Source of the DNA: Fistularia commersonii
Taxonomy: Eukaryota; Chordata; Actinopteri; Syngnathiformes; Fistulariidae
Length of the DNA stretch: 64,000 nt
Assembly (NCBI GenBank): GCA_037954325.1
Contig: JBBMNZ010000003.1
Coordinates: 7,235,965 to 7,299,964, forward strand
Direction: 5' to 3'
Of this stretch, positions 47,535 through 64,000 are shown piece by piece. The notes beneath the pieces are model-generated. The model was given only the letters and a program-made list of their open reading frames with translations. It was not told the DNA's origin and did not search any database. Position 1 is the stretch's first letter; each line of letters starts with the position of its first letter. A program made the translations under genes and the position numbers.

Positions 47535-47648
47535 AACCTAGAGAGGGCGCTGCGGAGGCGCGTTCCACGTAAAATGACGCAGGGCGGGGGCGTGCCCGCG
47601 AAGCGCGCTGCGCAAGGCTGCTTGTTGTTCCCGCAGAGAAGCGAGAAG

Positions 47649-63937
<16,289 letters not shown>

Positions 63938-64000
63938 GTGAGTTCAAGATAGTGTTGGTATTTTGGTCATCACTTTCCCTCCCTGACAGCAGATGCCCTT

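Noticed and set aside
47573..47648. Upstream in-frame ATG for sik3
   Set aside because: The ATG at 47649 has the better context and gives an MAAxxSGG start like other SIK3 proteins.

Overview
The window reads as nuclear DNA of a ray-finned (teleost) fish. Genes are split into many short GT-AG exons with AT-rich introns. The DNA carries CA/TG and TA microsatellites and decayed Tc1-like transposons of fish type. The six protein-coding genes are vertebrate, and their proteins resemble fish orthologues. I cannot name the species. No operons, CRISPR arrays, tRNA or rRNA genes were found.

Layout, left to right. 1-2425 is intron 1 of bace1 (minus strand), with its first coding exon at 2426-2743; the rest of bace1 lies off the left edge. 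3917-6450 holds a compact eight-exon T-box gene (minus, Tbx1/Tbx10 class, 302 aa predicted). 8399-10135 is apoa1 (minus, 258 aa) with a TATA box. About 7.6 kb without genes follows, containing a deleted Tc1-like element. 18394-31825 is a complete cep164 (plus, 27 coding exons, about 1622 aa). 33518-43353 is a complete sidt2 (minus, 26 coding exons, about 853 aa), tail-to-tail with cep164. About 4.3 kb of repeat-bearing DNA follows. 47649-63937 is the 5' part of sik3 (plus, ten coding exons seen, kinase domain complete), which continues past the right edge.

Five of the six genes (bace1, apoa1, cep164, sidt2, sik3) are neighbours on human 11q23.3, so this is a conserved vertebrate linkage block in a changed order. 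The human neighbours PAFAH1B2, TAGLN, PCSK7 and RNF214 are not present, and a T-box gene sits between bace1 and apoa1. The genes are not one pathway: an aspartyl protease, a transcription factor, a plasma lipid carrier, a centriole appendage protein, a lysosomal SID-1 family membrane protein and an AMPK-related kinase.

Exon models were built by hand from the translated sequence, splice consensus and codon phase. For tbx, apoa1, cep164, sidt2 and the visible part of sik3, every junction keeps the reading frame. I did not find a new biological system. The points most worth checking are: TG repeats standing where polypyrimidine tracts should be at three acceptors; GCTA-type motif clusters near the 5' ends of three genes; a strong unused donor inside a cep164 exon; X-box-like motifs upstream of sik3; and the small, divergent T-box gene.
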